64,000 nt of DNA, from NCBI RefSeq assembly GCF_001839655.2, contig NZ_CP056087.1:3658001-3722000 (forward strand), given 5' to 3'. Under the pieces are notes generated by a model, which saw only the letters and a list, made by a program, of their open reading frames with translations, searched no databases and had not been told where the DNA came from. Numbering within the stretch: the stretch's first letter is position 1; every line of letters starts with the position of its first letter. This document shows positions 33,068-42,577 of the stretch, piece by piece. The position numbers and the translations under genes were made by a program. The stretch comes from Pseudomonas argentinensis. GTDB taxonomy: Bacteria > Pseudomonadota > Gammaproteobacteria > Pseudomonadales > Pseudomonadaceae.

Positions 33068-33966
33068 TCGACTATGAACAGTTCCGCCTGCTGATCCAGG
33101 GCTGGGCCTCGGCCGGCTACCTGCCCGCCGCGCTGGCCTACGGCTTCGTGGTCAACGCCTTGCTGGCCGGCCTGCTGATCGGCCCGGTGCTGGGCGGCCT
33201 GGGCACCCTGGTGGTGGTCAAGCGCTTCGCGTTCTTCTCCGAGGCGGTGGGCCACGCCGCGCTGACCGGCGTGGCCATCGGCATCCTGCTCGGCGAGCCC
33301 TACACCGGCCCCTACGGCGCACTGTTCGGCTATGCCCTGCTGTTCGGCATCCTGCTCAACTACCTGCGCAACCGCACGGGCCTGGCGCCGGATACGCTGA
33401 TCGGGGTGTTCCTGTCGGTGTCCCTGGCCATGGGCGCCAGCCTGCTGCTGGTGCTGGCCGGGCGCATCAACGTGCACATTCTGGAAAACGTGCTGTTCGG
33501 CTCGGTGCTGACCGTCAACGGCACCGACCTGCTGGTGCTGCTGGTGGTCGGTGGCCTGGTCATGGGCCTGGCGCTGCCGCTGTACAACCGTATCATGCTG
33601 GCCAGTTTCAACCCGCAACTGGCGGCGGTACGCGGCGTCGCCGTGAAGAGCCTGGATTACCTGTTCGTGATCCTGGTGACGCTGATCACCGTGGCCGCGG
33701 TCAAGGTCATCGGCGCCATTCTGGTCGGCGCCCTGCTGGTGATTCCGGCTGCCGCCGCGCGCCTGCTCAGCCAGTCGCTGAAAGGCTTCTTCTGGCTCTC
33801 GGTGCTGATCGCCACCGTCAGCACGCTGCTTGGCATCCTGTTGCCTATCGTGCTGGATCTGCCGATCCCCTCCGGCGCCGCGATCATCATGATCGCCGGT
33901 ATCGCCTTCGCCCTCGCCGCCATCGCCCGCGGCGTCGTACCAAGCTTGAAAGGGAACCTGGGATGA
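33064..33966 (+). CDS. fpvE: FpvE-like ABC transporter permease (ZnuB/MntB type)
   Basis: A 300-residue protein with about eight or nine membrane helices and the metal-permease motifs VVKRFAFFSEAVGHAALTGVA and VAAVKVIGAILVGALLVIPAAAA. It belongs to the cluster-9 ABC family of Zn/Mn/Fe importers. The ATG at 33064 overlaps the fpvD stop; an in-frame extension upstream is the shadow of fpvD. The stop overlaps fpvF by four bases. Confidence 0.92.
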   Translation: MIDYEQFRLLIQGWASAGYLPAALAYGFVVNALLAGLLIGPVLGGLGTLVVVKRFAFFSEAVGHAALTGVAIGILLGEPYTGPYGALFGYALLFGILLNYLRNRTGLAPDTLIGVFLSVSLAMGASLLLVLAGRINVHILENVLFGSVLTVNGTDLLVLLVVGGLVMGLALPLYNRIMLASFNPQLAAVRGVAVKSLDYLFVILVTLITVAAVKVIGAILVGALLVIPAAAARLLSQSLKGFFWLSVLIATVSTLLGILLPIVLDLPIPSGAAIIMIAGIAFALAAIARGVVPSLKGNLG

Positions 33967-34850
33967 CCCATCGACTCCACCAACTGGGCCTTGCCCTGCT
34001 CCTCAGCCTGCCGGGCCTGGCCCACGCCAAGGACGTCACCGTGCTGGTTTCGCAGCCGATCACCTTCGGCCTGGCCAATGCCCTGCTCGACGGCACCCAG
34101 GTGCAGATCGAGCGCGCCGCTCCGGCCAACCTGCCGGCCAGCCGCCAGGTGTCCTACTTCGCCGGGCGTGGTGCCACCGGGCTGCAGAAGGTCGCCGTCG
34201 ATGCCGACGCGGCCATCGCCCTGCGCTCGCTGTGGGCCGAAGACCCGCTCTACCCCATGGCCCGGCGCAGCAACATTCGCATCGTCGAGATCGATGCCGC
34301 CCGCCCGGTTGACGGTGCCCTGCCGGGTATCGCCATCCAGGCCGAAAGCGCCGGCGACAACGACCTGGCCAGCCATCCCTGGCTGGCGATCAACAACATG
34401 GGCCGCATGGCCGACGTGATGGCCGCCGACCTGGGGCGCCTGGCACCGGACGCCAAGGGCAAGGTCGAGCAGAACCTGGCCACCCTCAAGCAGCGCCTGC
34501 TCAAGCTCAACGCCCACAGCGAGCGCGAGCTGGCCAAGGCCGACAACCTGTCGGTGTACAGCCTCAGCGATCGCCTGGACTACCTGGTCAGCGGCCTCAA
34601 CCTCGACCTGGTCAGCAGCGACAGCCGCGATGACCGCGACTGGGATGCCGACGCCCTGAAATCACTGACCAGCGCCCTGCAAGCCGATGACGTGGCCCTG
34701 GTGCTGACCCACCGCAACCCGCCCGAGCCGGTGGCCGAAGCGGTGAAGGCCGCCGGCGTGCCGCTGCTGGTGCTGGCAACCGACAGCGACGACCCGGTGG
34801 CTGAGCTGGAAAACAATGTGGGCAATCTGGTCAAGGCGCTTACGCAGTAA
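33963..34850 (+). CDS. fpvF: FpvF-like periplasmic substrate-binding protein
   Basis: A 295-residue secreted protein (signal peptide ends near GLAHAKD) distantly related to the cluster-9 metal-binding proteins (ANLPASRQVSYFAGRGATGLQ, SVYSLSDRLDYLVSGLNLDLV, VLTHRNPPEPVAEAVKAAGVP). In P. aeruginosa FpvF binds pyoverdine and FpvC. It is the last gene of the operon and is followed by a strong terminator 24 bases later. Confidence 0.85.
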   Translation: MTHRLHQLGLALLLSLPGLAHAKDVTVLVSQPITFGLANALLDGTQVQIERAAPANLPASRQVSYFAGRGATGLQKVAVDADAAIALRSLWAEDPLYPMARRSNIRIVEIDAARPVDGALPGIAIQAESAGDNDLASHPWLAINNMGRMADVMAADLGRLAPDAKGKVEQNLATLKQRLLKLNAHSERELAKADNLSVYSLSDRLDYLVSGLNLDLVSSDSRDDRDWDADALKSLTSALQADDVALVLTHRNPPEPVAEAVKAAGVPLLVLATDSDDPVAELENNVGNLVKALTQ

Positions 34851-34873
34851 ATCCATATGTCGGTGCTGAAACG

Positions 34874-34905
34874 AAAAGGCCCGATGCATGCGCATCGGGC
34901 CTTTT
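34874..34905 (+). terminator. Rho-independent terminator of the fpv operon
   Basis: AAAAGGCCCGATGC pairs with GCATCGGGCCTTTT across a 4-base loop. The T run is on the fpv side; the A run on the other side makes it usable by the convergent small gene at 34948-35034. Confidence 0.92.
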
Positions 34906-34947
34906 ACTTTGATCGTTGCCGGGGCTTACCCCAACCTGCCAACGCGC

Positions 34948-35034
34948 TCAGAGCTCGGTGGCGTCTTCGGCGAACTCGGGCACGTCCTGTTCCAGGGCAC
35001 GGGTCTCGAGCAGCTCTTCCTGATAATCGTCCAT
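34948..35034 (-). CDS. 28-residue acidic microprotein
   Basis: ATG at 35034 is preceded by AAAGGAGAAC at an ideal distance. The product is MDDYQEELLETRA followed by LEQDVPEFAEDATEL and TGA; 11 of 28 residues are Asp or Glu, against one Arg. Codon use is Pseudomonas-like (third-position GC), and the nearby bidirectional terminator closes it. Function is unknown. It lies upstream of nothing on its own strand and 88 bases before the end of epsC, so it may share a transcript with epsC. Confidence 0.65.
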   Translation of the reverse strand: MDDYQEELLETRALEQDVPEFAEDATEL

Positions 35035-35122
35035 CTCCGTTCTCCTTTCTCTCTCTTTGGTCTCGTGCCGATTCTATGAAAGCGGTGTGACTGTGCTGTG
35101 ACAGGAATCAAGCCCGTGTGGT

Positions 35123-36085
35123 TCAGCAACCCCGCTGCTCAGCACTGGCCTGGGACACATTACTCCCTGGCTCGACGCTGCGCGTCAACCAGACGTTACC
35201 GCCGATTACCGAGCCCTTGCCGATGGTGATACGCCCCAGGATGGTGGCACCGGCGTAGATCACCACATCGTCCTCGACGATCGGGTGACGCGGCTGGCCC
35301 TTGTGCAGCTGGCCGCTCTCGTCGCTGGTGAAGCGCTTGGCGCCCAGGGTCACCGCCTGGTAGATGCGCACATGGTTGCCGATGATCGCCGTCTCGCCGA
35401 TCACCACGCCGGTGCCATGGTCGATAAAGAAACTATGGCCGATCTGCGCACCCGGGTGAATGTCGATGCCGGTCGCGCCGTGGGCGGTTTCCGCGGCGAT
35501 GCGCGCCAGCAGCGGCAGGCCGGCGCGGTACAGATGGTGCGCCAGGCGGTGGTAGATCACCGCCAGTACGCCGGGATAGCACAGCAGCACTTCATCGACG
35601 CTGCGCGCCGCCGGGTCACCGTTGTAGGCGGCCACCACATCCTGGTCGAGCAGGCGGCGCAGGGCCGGTAATGCTGCAGCGAAGTCGCGGACGATGGCCA
35701 CGGCCTGGCGATCCACATTCTCGGCACCTTCGCCGCGCTGGCGCGCGGCATAGCGCAGCTCCATGCGCACCTGGGCCACCAGGGCGTTCAGGGCCCGGTC
35801 CAGGGTATGACCGACGTAATAGTCCTCGCTTTCCTCGCGCAACTCGGCTGGGCCCAGGCGCATGGGAAACAGCGCCCCGCACAGGCCGTTGAGGATCACC
35901 GCCATGGCCTGCCGCGAGGGCAGCTCACGGCCACCCAGCTCAGGGTTGCGACCGGTGTGATTGCGCCATTCGGCGCGTGCCGCCCGTAGGCCGGCGACGG
36001 TCTGCTCCAGTTCCCAGTTGATCGGTCGGGATGAATACTCCGCCTCGGCACCCTCCTCGTTGCGGATCGCAAACTCGCCGTTCAT
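35123..36085 (-). CDS. epsC: Serine O-acetyltransferase (EpsC/CysE type)
   Basis: A 320-residue enzyme. The N-terminal helical domain is longer than in CysE, as in EpsC-type proteins. The left-handed beta-helix of hexapeptide repeats begins near residue 215 with HGATGIDIHPGAQIGHSFFI, then GTGVVIGETAIIG and GATILGRITIGKGSVIGGN. It acetylates serine for cysteine synthesis. The ending EPGSNVSQASAEQRGC lacks the Ile terminus that binds cysteine synthase in CysE. Confidence 0.9.
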   Translation of the reverse strand: MNGEFAIRNEEGAEAEYSSRPINWELEQTVAGLRAARAEWRNHTGRNPELGGRELPSRQAMAVILNGLCGALFPMRLGPAELREESEDYYVGHTLDRALNALVAQVRMELRYAARQRGEGAENVDRQAVAIVRDFAAALPALRRLLDQDVVAAYNGDPAARSVDEVLLCYPGVLAVIYHRLAHHLYRAGLPLLARIAAETAHGATGIDIHPGAQIGHSFFIDHGTGVVIGETAIIGNHVRIYQAVTLGAKRFTSDESGQLHKGQPRHPIVEDDVVIYAGATILGRITIGKGSVIGGNVWLTRSVEPGSNVSQASAEQRGC

Positions 36086-36207
36086 TGCTACCTCAGCTCA
36101 GCAGGTGACCGGCACCCATGGCCGGCCTGAACAGGGACAATACGGCGCGCCCGCAGGCGCGCTCAACTACTCGAAGGTTATGAGCTTAGTGCGCAAAGGC
36201 ATATCCC

Positions 36208-38283
36208 TCAGCCATCCACTGGCGCGATACCAGGCGCCATGCTGGCGATACGCAACGCCAGCCCTTCATAAGGCTCGAGCTGGATATGCAGCTCACCCTC
36301 GGCGGACAGATCGCCCAGCAGCCGCTCGTGGATGATGTCCACCACCGGCCCCGGCTCGACGTGCTCCAGGGTGATCACCTCGCTGAGCGGTTCGGCACCG
36401 AAGTTCAGCGCCGTGACCTGGATGCCGCGACCGGCTGGCAGCTCGTGCACCATGATCAACAGCGCCGGGTGCTGGGTGACCGGTACGGCGATCTGCCGGC
36501 TGGAGGCCACGCCGTGGGAGCGCCGCGCCGCGAACAGCCGGCGCGCCTGGGAGGCGAACGACCGCGGGTCCTGCAGCTGCTCGGCGAGGCTGCCGTAGAG
36601 CTGGCGCGAACGCGGCAGGCCTTCGGCGGATAGTAGCGCCTCGGGGTCGAGATCGACCAGGTCATAGCCGCCGCGGTTGATCCAACGGGTGTCGCCGTCG
36701 GCGATCAGCTCGGCCACCTGCTCGGCCTCCAGGGGCAAGGCGCCGACCAGGTCCCAGCCCGACAGCGCGACTACGCCGGGCTGCATGGCGTTGAACATCA
36801 GCAGGAGCAGGTGCACGCGGCGGATCTGCTCGATATCGGCCTCGGTAATGGTGCTCAGGTCGCGAATGCCCAGTGCCGCGGTGATGATGCTCACCGTGGT
36901 GCAGGCCACGCCGTTGGTGACGAACTTCAGGTTGTAGGGCGCGTGTTCGCCGGTCAGGCGCTCGTACATCTCGCCGCGAATGTGCTCGCGCAGGATGCTG
37001 CCCGGCAGGCTCTGGCCGCGGAACACATAGGTGTCGTTGGCGTGCAGGGTCCAGAAGTGCACCAGTTCGAGGGTCAGCTCGTCATGGTTCTGCAAGGCAT
37101 GGATCAGCGACGCCGGGTCGATGCCGAAGTCGTGCATCTGCTGCAGCATCAGGCGCAGGAACTCCACCTCGCCGGTAAGCAAGGCGTGCTGGTAGGCCGG
37201 CCGGGTGATGAAGTCGTAGGACAGGTCGGCGCCGCCCTGGGACATGGCGGCAATGTCGTCCAGGGTCAGGTTGAGCTCCTGGAAGCTGAACGCACCGGCC
37301 TTGCGAATCATCCCGGCGAGCAGCTGGTTGCCGGTCAGCGACAGCGGGTGGCTCTCCGACCAGGCATTGCCCTGGCTGCGTCGCTCCACGCCGAGAAAAC
37401 CGTTGGCATCCAGGCGCAGCACCCGCGAGCCGATCACGTCGATGGCGTGCAGCGACTCACCGGTAACCAGTTGCTGGGCGGCGAAGGTCGGGTCCAGCCA
37501 GTTCAGGGACGGCTGGCCTTCCTTGAAGTAGTGCAGGTACACCCAGCGCCGCACCTTGCCATCGACCCCGGTGATCTCGCCGGTGGCGCTCCAGTCGGTT
37601 TCCTTGACGCCGGGTTCGAAGAAGATCACCCGCTGCAGCTGGCCAACGATGTAGTGCTTGTCACGCAGGGCATCGACGGTGGCCGGCGACAGGTTCACCG
37701 AGTCACGGCCCTCGGGCAGCGGTGGTAGCAGCTCCCAGTCGGCCTCGGCGATCTCCACCATGTGATAGAGGCCGGGATAGTCGCCATAGGCCATTTCCGC
37801 CAGGCGGAAATCCGCCCCCTTGCCGGTGTGCGAAGGGATCGAGTCGTCGATGGTCACCGCATTGTGCGCGGCGGCCACCCGGCTCAGGTGCACCAGCTGT
37901 TCCTCGCTGCCGAAGCGTGGGTCGATCTCCAGGCTGATGCGGTCGAAATTGCCGTCGACGGTGGGCGTGTATTCACGCCCCTGCAATCCACCCGAGCGGC
38001 GCAGCGGCCCGGTGTGGATACCCTGTACGCCCAGTTCGGAGAGCGCCGACCACAGGCGTTCGTCGCCGAGCGCCTGCAGCACCGAGCCATCGGGCGAGGT
38101 GATGATCGAGGCCGGATAGACCGCCAGCCACACCGAGGCTACCGCGGTAACGCTGCGTGGCCGGGCCAATGCATAGGGTTGCTGCCACAAGCGGGCCTGG
38201 CCCGAATACAGGCGCATGCGCTGGCGGGCGGCGTGCAGCATGGACTGCTCGACCAGCCAGTTGATCTGTTGTTCATCTGCCAT
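36208..38283 (-). CDS. GH13 alpha-amylase superfamily enzyme (trehalose synthase-like)
   Basis: A 691-residue cytosolic protein (no signal peptide). GH13 landmarks: the nucleophile region [12 protein letters not shown] with Asp292, a candidate acid/base in [10 protein letters not shown] (Glu336), and the transition-state Asp401 in [10 protein letters not shown]. An early barrel motif is [16 protein letters not shown]. The C-terminal 120 residues form the beta-sandwich. Sequence style is closest to trehalose synthase-type GH13 enzymes that isomerise maltose, but the substrate is not proven. It is a single gene; the gap of 122 bases to epsC shows nothing distinctive. Confidence 0.8.
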   Translation of the reverse strand: MADEQQINWLVEQSMLHAARQRMRLYSGQARLWQQPYALARPRSVTAVASVWLAVYPASIITSPDGSVLQALGDERLWSALSELGVQGIHTGPLRRSGGLQGREYTPTVDGNFDRISLEIDPRFGSEEQLVHLSRVAAAHNAVTIDDSIPSHTGKGADFRLAEMAYGDYPGLYHMVEIAEADWELLPPLPEGRDSVNLSPATVDALRDKHYIVGQLQRVIFFEPGVKETDWSATGEITGVDGKVRRWVYLHYFKEGQPSLNWLDPTFAAQQLVTGESLHAIDVIGSRVLRLDANGFLGVERRSQGNAWSESHPLSLTGNQLLAGMIRKAGAFSFQELNLTLDDIAAMSQGGADLSYDFITRPAYQHALLTGEVEFLRLMLQQMHDFGIDPASLIHALQNHDELTLELVHFWTLHANDTYVFRGQSLPGSILREHIRGEMYERLTGEHAPYNLKFVTNGVACTTVSIITAALGIRDLSTITEADIEQIRRVHLLLLMFNAMQPGVVALSGWDLVGALPLEAEQVAELIADGDTRWINRGGYDLVDLDPEALLSAEGLPRSRQLYGSLAEQLQDPRSFASQARRLFAARRSHGVASSRQIAVPVTQHPALLIMVHELPAGRGIQVTALNFGAEPLSEVITLEHVEPGPVVDIIHERLLGDLSAEGELHIQLEPYEGLALRIASMAPGIAPVDG

Positions 38284-38435
38284 AGCGATCCCGGGGTGCG
38301 AGGGGATGGATCGCGAACGGCCAGGCCGTCCGCTGGTTCTAGAATTTCAGAGCCGGCGGCCGGGGCTTCGTTCAGTCTGATTGACGCCAGGCACATCCGC
38401 TCCGGGCGTCTTTGATGACAGTGTCGAAATGGCCT

Positions 38436-38849
38436 TCAGTGATCCTGCTGGGCTTTAAGGTAAAGCAGCAGGTTGTCGATCTTCTCCTGATCGCCAATGC
38501 CCCAGAAGCGCATCTTGTTGCCGGGCACCACGCTGTCGGAATCCTTAATGAAGGCGCTCAGGGTGTCGTGATCCCACACCAGGTTCGCCTGCTGCATGGC
38601 AAGCGAATACCTGTAGTCCCCGGTGGCGCCGGCGTGCCGGCCGAAAATCCCGTTGAGCTGCGGGCCGAAGGCTGCGCGGGCGCCCGGCCCGACGTTATGG
38701 CAGTTGCCACAGACGCGCTTGAACAGCGCCTCACCGGCGGTAATATCGGCCTCGGCACAGGCCGCCCCAGCGAACAGTACGGCGACGATGAGCAGGCCGT
38801 GACGGATAACGCGGCTGCACGGCAGTGGGATCGTGAGAAAAGCGGTCAT
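38436..38849 (-). CDS. Class I c-type cytochrome
   Basis: A 137-residue protein with a signal peptide (hydrophobic residues 14-31) and a heme c site CGNCH (Cys47, Cys50, His51). The distal Met is probably in VVPGNKMRFWG. It ends with the typical helix DNLLLYLKAQQDH. It is a small periplasmic electron carrier resembling mitochondrial-type cytochrome c (FGPQLNGIFGRHAGATGDYRYS). The ATG at 38849 gives a normal signal peptide; an upstream start adds 29 residues without reason. No obvious oxidase neighbours. Confidence 0.88.
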   Translation of the reverse strand: MTAFLTIPLPCSRVIRHGLLIVAVLFAGAACAEADITAGEALFKRVCGNCHNVGPGARAAFGPQLNGIFGRHAGATGDYRYSLAMQQANLVWDHDTLSAFIKDSDSVVPGNKMRFWGIGDQEKIDNLLLYLKAQQDH

Positions 38850-38966
38850 TGGTACGCTGATAATCGCTACGGAGGGGGCCGCCAGTATGCCCCAGCGCCC
38901 GCACTGATTCATTGATCTGGGCACGGGCCTTTCCAAAAGTCTTCGCCGCCAGTTTGCAGACGGCGC

Positions 38967-39854
38967 CTAGCGAAAGATCAGCGACTGGTGAGCCCCCGCC
39001 CCTGCCCTCGCCCCCGAGCCCACGGCGAGCGCCACCGAGCCGGCGGCCAGGGCCGCATCGCCACAGGCGAAGACGCCGGGCACGGTGGTTTCCTGGGTTT
39101 CGCCGGTTTGCAGGTAAAGCCCCATCGGCCCTTCCAGCAAGGTGCAGCCAAGTTGCGTGGCCAACGAGTTGCCCTGGTGTGTACGCGGCATCACGAAAAG
39201 GCCGTCCAGCGCCACGCTCCGGCCGTCGGCCAGGTTGATCTCGACGCGCTCGCCACCGATCGACCGCACGCGGTCCGGCTCGACCACCACGCCACGGCGC
39301 GCCAACTGTTCGAGCTGCTCGGCATCGGGCAAGAAGGCGCCGTTGAGAAAGAAGGTGGTGCTGCCCCAGTCCGGCAGCATCATGGCGTGGTGAATCGATA
39401 GGGGCGAGACGGCCAGCACACCGATGCGCCCCTGATCCAGCTCGTAGCCATGGCAGTACGGACAGTGAAACACGTGACGCCCCCAGCGCTCGGCCAGCCC
39501 CTCGATGGCGGGCAGTTCGTCGCGCACCCCGCCGGCCAGGATCAGCCGCCGGGTGGCCATCTCCTGGCCGCCACGCAGCGTCACCAGGAAGCCGTCGCTG
39601 TCACGCTGCACCTCGGTGGCCTCGCCCACTTGCCAGGTGACGTTGGGATAGTCCATCAGCTCGGCACGGCCGTCGGCGGCGATGTCCTCGGGGGCGCGCC
39701 CGTCCTGGCCAAGAAAGCCGTGGGAATGGCTGGCGAAGCGGTTACGCCGCATACCGGCGTCGATCACCAGCACACGTCGTCGGGCACGGGCCAGCTGCAG
39801 GCCAGCAGACAAGCCGGCATAGCTGCCGCCGACGATGATTGCGTCATAACGCAT
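38967..39854 (-). CDS. FAD/NAD(P)-dependent oxidoreductase (thioredoxin-reductase-like)
   Basis: A 295-residue flavoprotein with FAD-binding IIVGGSYAGLSAGLQLARAR, a redox-active-looking CPYC (Cys131-Cys134, context HVFHCPYCHGYEL) and the C-terminal GVFACGDAALA motif. This is the single-gene thioredoxin-reductase-like family, which often reduces small disulfides or partner proteins. It diverges from an Rrf2 regulator with a palindrome between, so control by that regulator is likely (inference). Start chosen at MRYDAIIVGG. Confidence 0.9.
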   Translation of the reverse strand: MRYDAIIVGGSYAGLSAGLQLARARRRVLVIDAGMRRNRFASHSHGFLGQDGRAPEDIAADGRAELMDYPNVTWQVGEATEVQRDSDGFLVTLRGGQEMATRRLILAGGVRDELPAIEGLAERWGRHVFHCPYCHGYELDQGRIGVLAVSPLSIHHAMMLPDWGSTTFFLNGAFLPDAEQLEQLARRGVVVEPDRVRSIGGERVEINLADGRSVALDGLFVMPRTHQGNSLATQLGCTLLEGPMGLYLQTGETQETTVPGVFACGDAALAAGSVALAVGSGARAGAGAHQSLIFR

Positions 39855-39942
39855 GGCGCTATTCCTCCATGGGGGGGACTCGGGAGAATGCCGAGCCATC
39901 ATGCAACACCATAAGTTACATAATAAGGAGGCGTCAACCTCT

Positions 39943-39961
39943 CGTAACTTTATTCATTACG
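39943..39961. promoter_or_regulatory. Palindromic operator between the oxidoreductase and Rrf2 genes
   Basis: CGTAACTTTATTCATTACG has 5-base perfect arms. A second, oppositely oriented GTAACTTAT motif lies at about 39911-39920 (as ATAAGTTAC). Both sit in the AT-rich 146-base gap between the divergent starts. Confidence 0.55.
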
Positions 39962-40000
39962 AATCATACTCGCCACCATTGCTTCCAGCCCGAGACGCCC

Positions 40001-40450
40001 ATGAGAAACGACACCCGGCTATCGCGCATGTTGCACGTGCTGATTCATATGGATCGCCACGGCCAGCGCACCACCTCGGAGACCATCGCGCGCATGCTGG
40101 AAACCAACCCGGTGGTGGTGCGGCGCACCATGGGCCTCTTGCGTGACAAGGGTTACGTGAGCTCCGACAAGGGCCATAACGGCGGCTGGTCACTGGCCAG
40201 GCCGCTGGCCGAGATCACCCTGCTGGACATTCATCAGGCCCTGGGTTCGCAGTCGATCTTCAGCATCGGTCTGGCGACCGATAACCCCACCTGCCTGGTC
40301 GAGCAGGCCGTCAACCACGCCCTCGGGCAGGCCTTCGACGAAGCCCAGGCGCTACTCTTGCAGCGCTTGGCATCGATCAGCGTGGCCTCCCTGGCCGAGG
40401 ACTTCGACGCGCGCTACCGGGCCCTCGAGGCTCCTTGCAAGAACCTCTGA
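40001..40450 (+). CDS. Rrf2-family transcriptional regulator without Fe-S cysteines
   Basis: A 149-residue protein with a winged HTH (TSETIARMLETNPVVVRRTMG, then LLRDKGYVSSDKGHNGGWSLAR) typical of Rrf2 regulators. It lacks the three-cysteine cluster of IscR and NsrR; its only Cys residues are in NPTCLVE and APCKNL, so it resembles YwnA-type members. Divergence from a flavin oxidoreductase suggests redox or electrophile sensing (inference). ATG at 40001 is the family start (MRNDTRLSRMLHVLIHM). Confidence 0.9.
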   Translation: MRNDTRLSRMLHVLIHMDRHGQRTTSETIARMLETNPVVVRRTMGLLRDKGYVSSDKGHNGGWSLARPLAEITLLDIHQALGSQSIFSIGLATDNPTCLVEQAVNHALGQAFDEAQALLLQRLASISVASLAEDFDARYRALEAPCKNL

Positions 40451-40469
40451 GCTCGGCAGTAGCGGGGTT

Positions 40470-40883
40470 TTACAGGTCGCGGAACAGGTCGTGGGCGTTG
40501 AGCAGCGCGTAGGCGATTTCCGGGCGACGCTCCAGGCCGCGGCGAATGGCGGCTGGAATCGCCTGGCGGGTCTTGCGGCACAGGCCGGGGAAGCTCTGCA
40601 CCTCGATGGCGATGCCGCGCATGCTGCGCACTTCGTTGAACCCCGGCGCCACCTCGACGCGAATCCCCAACTGCTCGAACATGCGCTGCTGCAGGCGCTC
40701 GAGGTCTTCGAGGCTGGCCAGGTTTTCCAGCCGCTCGAGCAGGCGTTTCTCTTCGCTCTTGGTCAGCAGCAGGATGCGCTGATGCTCGCCGGGGGTTTGC
40801 AGCAATTGCTCCCGCTGGCAGTCGCAAGCGCCCGGCGGGCAAGGATGGCGGATCGGCAGGGATGAATTCATGGCCTGCATCAT
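40470..40883 (-). CDS. Conserved hypothetical protein with N-terminal CPPGACDC motif
   Basis: A 137-residue soluble protein. CPPGACDCQREQLL near the N-terminus could bind a metal or be redox-active. The rest is helical with a Leu/Arg-rich segment ([21 protein letters not shown]) and VRSMRGIAIEVQSFPGLCRK. No function is known. An alternative ATG four codons in (40871) is equally possible. It is convergent with the Rrf2 gene (20-base gap). Confidence 0.7.
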   Translation of the reverse strand: MMQAMNSSLPIRHPCPPGACDCQREQLLQTPGEHQRILLLTKSEEKRLLERLENLASLEDLERLQQRMFEQLGIRVEVAPGFNEVRSMRGIAIEVQSFPGLCRKTRQAIPAAIRRGLERRPEIAYALLNAHDLFRDL

Positions 40884-40939
40884 AGCCAGGCCGACGGCGC
40901 GTTGACCATGGTCAACGCGCCGCCAATCATCGGCGCGGA

Positions 40940-42577
40940 TCAGGCGCTGAGCTTGAAGCGCCCTACCAGGCTATTGAGGCCCTGGGCCAGGTGCGCCAGT
41001 TCGCTGCACGCCGCAGCGGTCTGGTTGGCACCCGAGGCGCTCTGGATCGACAGGTCGCGAATGCTCACCAGGTTGCGGTCCACCTCGCGGGCCACATGGG
41101 CCTGCTCTTCCGAGGCGGTGGCGATCTGCAGATTGCGTTCGTTGATCATGCCGATGGAATCGACGATCTGCTCCAGGGCCACCCGTGCGTCGTCGGCAAC
41201 CTGCAGGGTGTTGGTGGCCTCCTGGCTGCTGCCGCGCATGGCCTGCACGGCCTTGTCGGTACCGGTCTGGATCGCCGCGATCATCTGCTCGATTTCCTGG
41301 GTCGAGGCCGAGGTGCGATGGGCCAGGCCACGCACTTCATCGGCCACCACGGCGAAACCGCGGCCATGGTCGCCGGCGCGGGCCGCCTCGATCGCGGCGT
41401 TGAGGGCCAGCAGGTTGGTCTGTTCGGCCACGTTGCGGATCACATCGAGCACCTTGCTGATGTCACGGGCCTGGTCGGCCAGCCCCTGCACCTGGTCGGA
41501 GGCCTGCATCACGTTGCTCGACAGGTTGCGAATGGCCGACACGGTGCGCGCCACGTGCTGGTTGCCGGCGTTGGCCGACACCGTCGACTCGCGGGAAGCG
41601 TCCGATGCACCACTGGCGTTGCGCGAAACCTCGTCGACCGCCGAACTCATCTGCGTCACCGCGGTGGCCGCCTGGTCGATCTCGGCATTCTGGCTCTGCA
41701 GGTTGCGGGTGCTCTCCTCGGTGACCGAGGCCATCTCTTCGGCTGCGGCGGCCAACTGAATGGACGAATCGCTGATCTGGCGGATGGCATCGTTGAGGTT
41801 CTTCTGCATGGTGGCCTGGGCCGCCAGCAGACGCGAGGCCTCATCCTTGCCGGTGACCTGCACGGTACGGGTCAGGTCGCCTGAGGCGATGGTCTCGGCG
41901 CTCTGCAGGGCTTCGCGGATCGGTGCGGCGATGGATCGGGTCAGCAGGGTCGCCAGCAGCACGGTCAGCAGCACGGCGATGCCGATGGTCACCAGCACCC
42001 CGGTGCGGCCGTGCTGGTAGATGGTATTGGCGTTGATACCGGCCTGCTTGGCACCCTGCACGTTGTAGGCGGTCAGCTCATCGAGCTGCTGCTGCAGGGT
42101 GCTGCCGGCCTCGCGCACTCGGCCATTGGCCAGCTCCAGTGCCTTGGCCAGCTGGCTCTGGCGCAGCAACTCGACGATCTGCTGCTGGCCGCTCAGATAG
42201 GCCTGGGCATTGGCGTTGACTCGGGTGAACATGCCGCGCTCCACATCCGAGGACACCATGTGCCGGTCGTACTGCTCGAGTACCTGCTGCAGCGCGGTAC
42301 GGTAGCTCTGGGCGGCGCTGTCATCGATCGCCTGATGGCTGGTGTTTTCCACCACGGCCAGCATTCTCAGGGTTTCCAGGCGGATATTGAGCAGATCCTT
42401 CTGCATCTCGCCGGTGACCTGGATGCTCGCCATCCAGTTGTTTTCGATCTCCTGTTCGGCGTCGTAGAGGTCACCGAGCTTGAACAGCGAGAATACGCCC
42501 AGCGCCATCACCAGCAGGGTGATGAGCGCGAAGCAGAAGGCAGCCCGGGGGGCGATATTGAAGCTGCGAAGGTTCAT
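40940..42577 (-). CDS. Methyl-accepting chemotaxis protein
   Basis: A 545-residue receptor. Membrane helices lie at residues 12-33 and about 190-213; between them is a four-helix-bundle periplasmic sensor (about 35-188). A HAMP domain follows (about 214-266). The cytoplasmic signalling tip contains [35 protein letters not shown]. It controls swimming through CheA/CheW; the ligand is unknown. There is no C-terminal CheR-binding pentapeptide (it ends LVGRFKLSA). Confidence 0.95.
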   Translation of the reverse strand: MNLRSFNIAPRAAFCFALITLLVMALGVFSLFKLGDLYDAEQEIENNWMASIQVTGEMQKDLLNIRLETLRMLAVVENTSHQAIDDSAAQSYRTALQQVLEQYDRHMVSSDVERGMFTRVNANAQAYLSGQQQIVELLRQSQLAKALELANGRVREAGSTLQQQLDELTAYNVQGAKQAGINANTIYQHGRTGVLVTIGIAVLLTVLLATLLTRSIAAPIREALQSAETIASGDLTRTVQVTGKDEASRLLAAQATMQKNLNDAIRQISDSSIQLAAAAEEMASVTEESTRNLQSQNAEIDQAATAVTQMSSAVDEVSRNASGASDASRESTVSANAGNQHVARTVSAIRNLSSNVMQASDQVQGLADQARDISKVLDVIRNVAEQTNLLALNAAIEAARAGDHGRGFAVVADEVRGLAHRTSASTQEIEQMIAAIQTGTDKAVQAMRGSSQEATNTLQVADDARVALEQIVDSIGMINERNLQIATASEEQAHVAREVDRNLVSIRDLSIQSASGANQTAAACSELAHLAQGLNSLVGRFKLSA

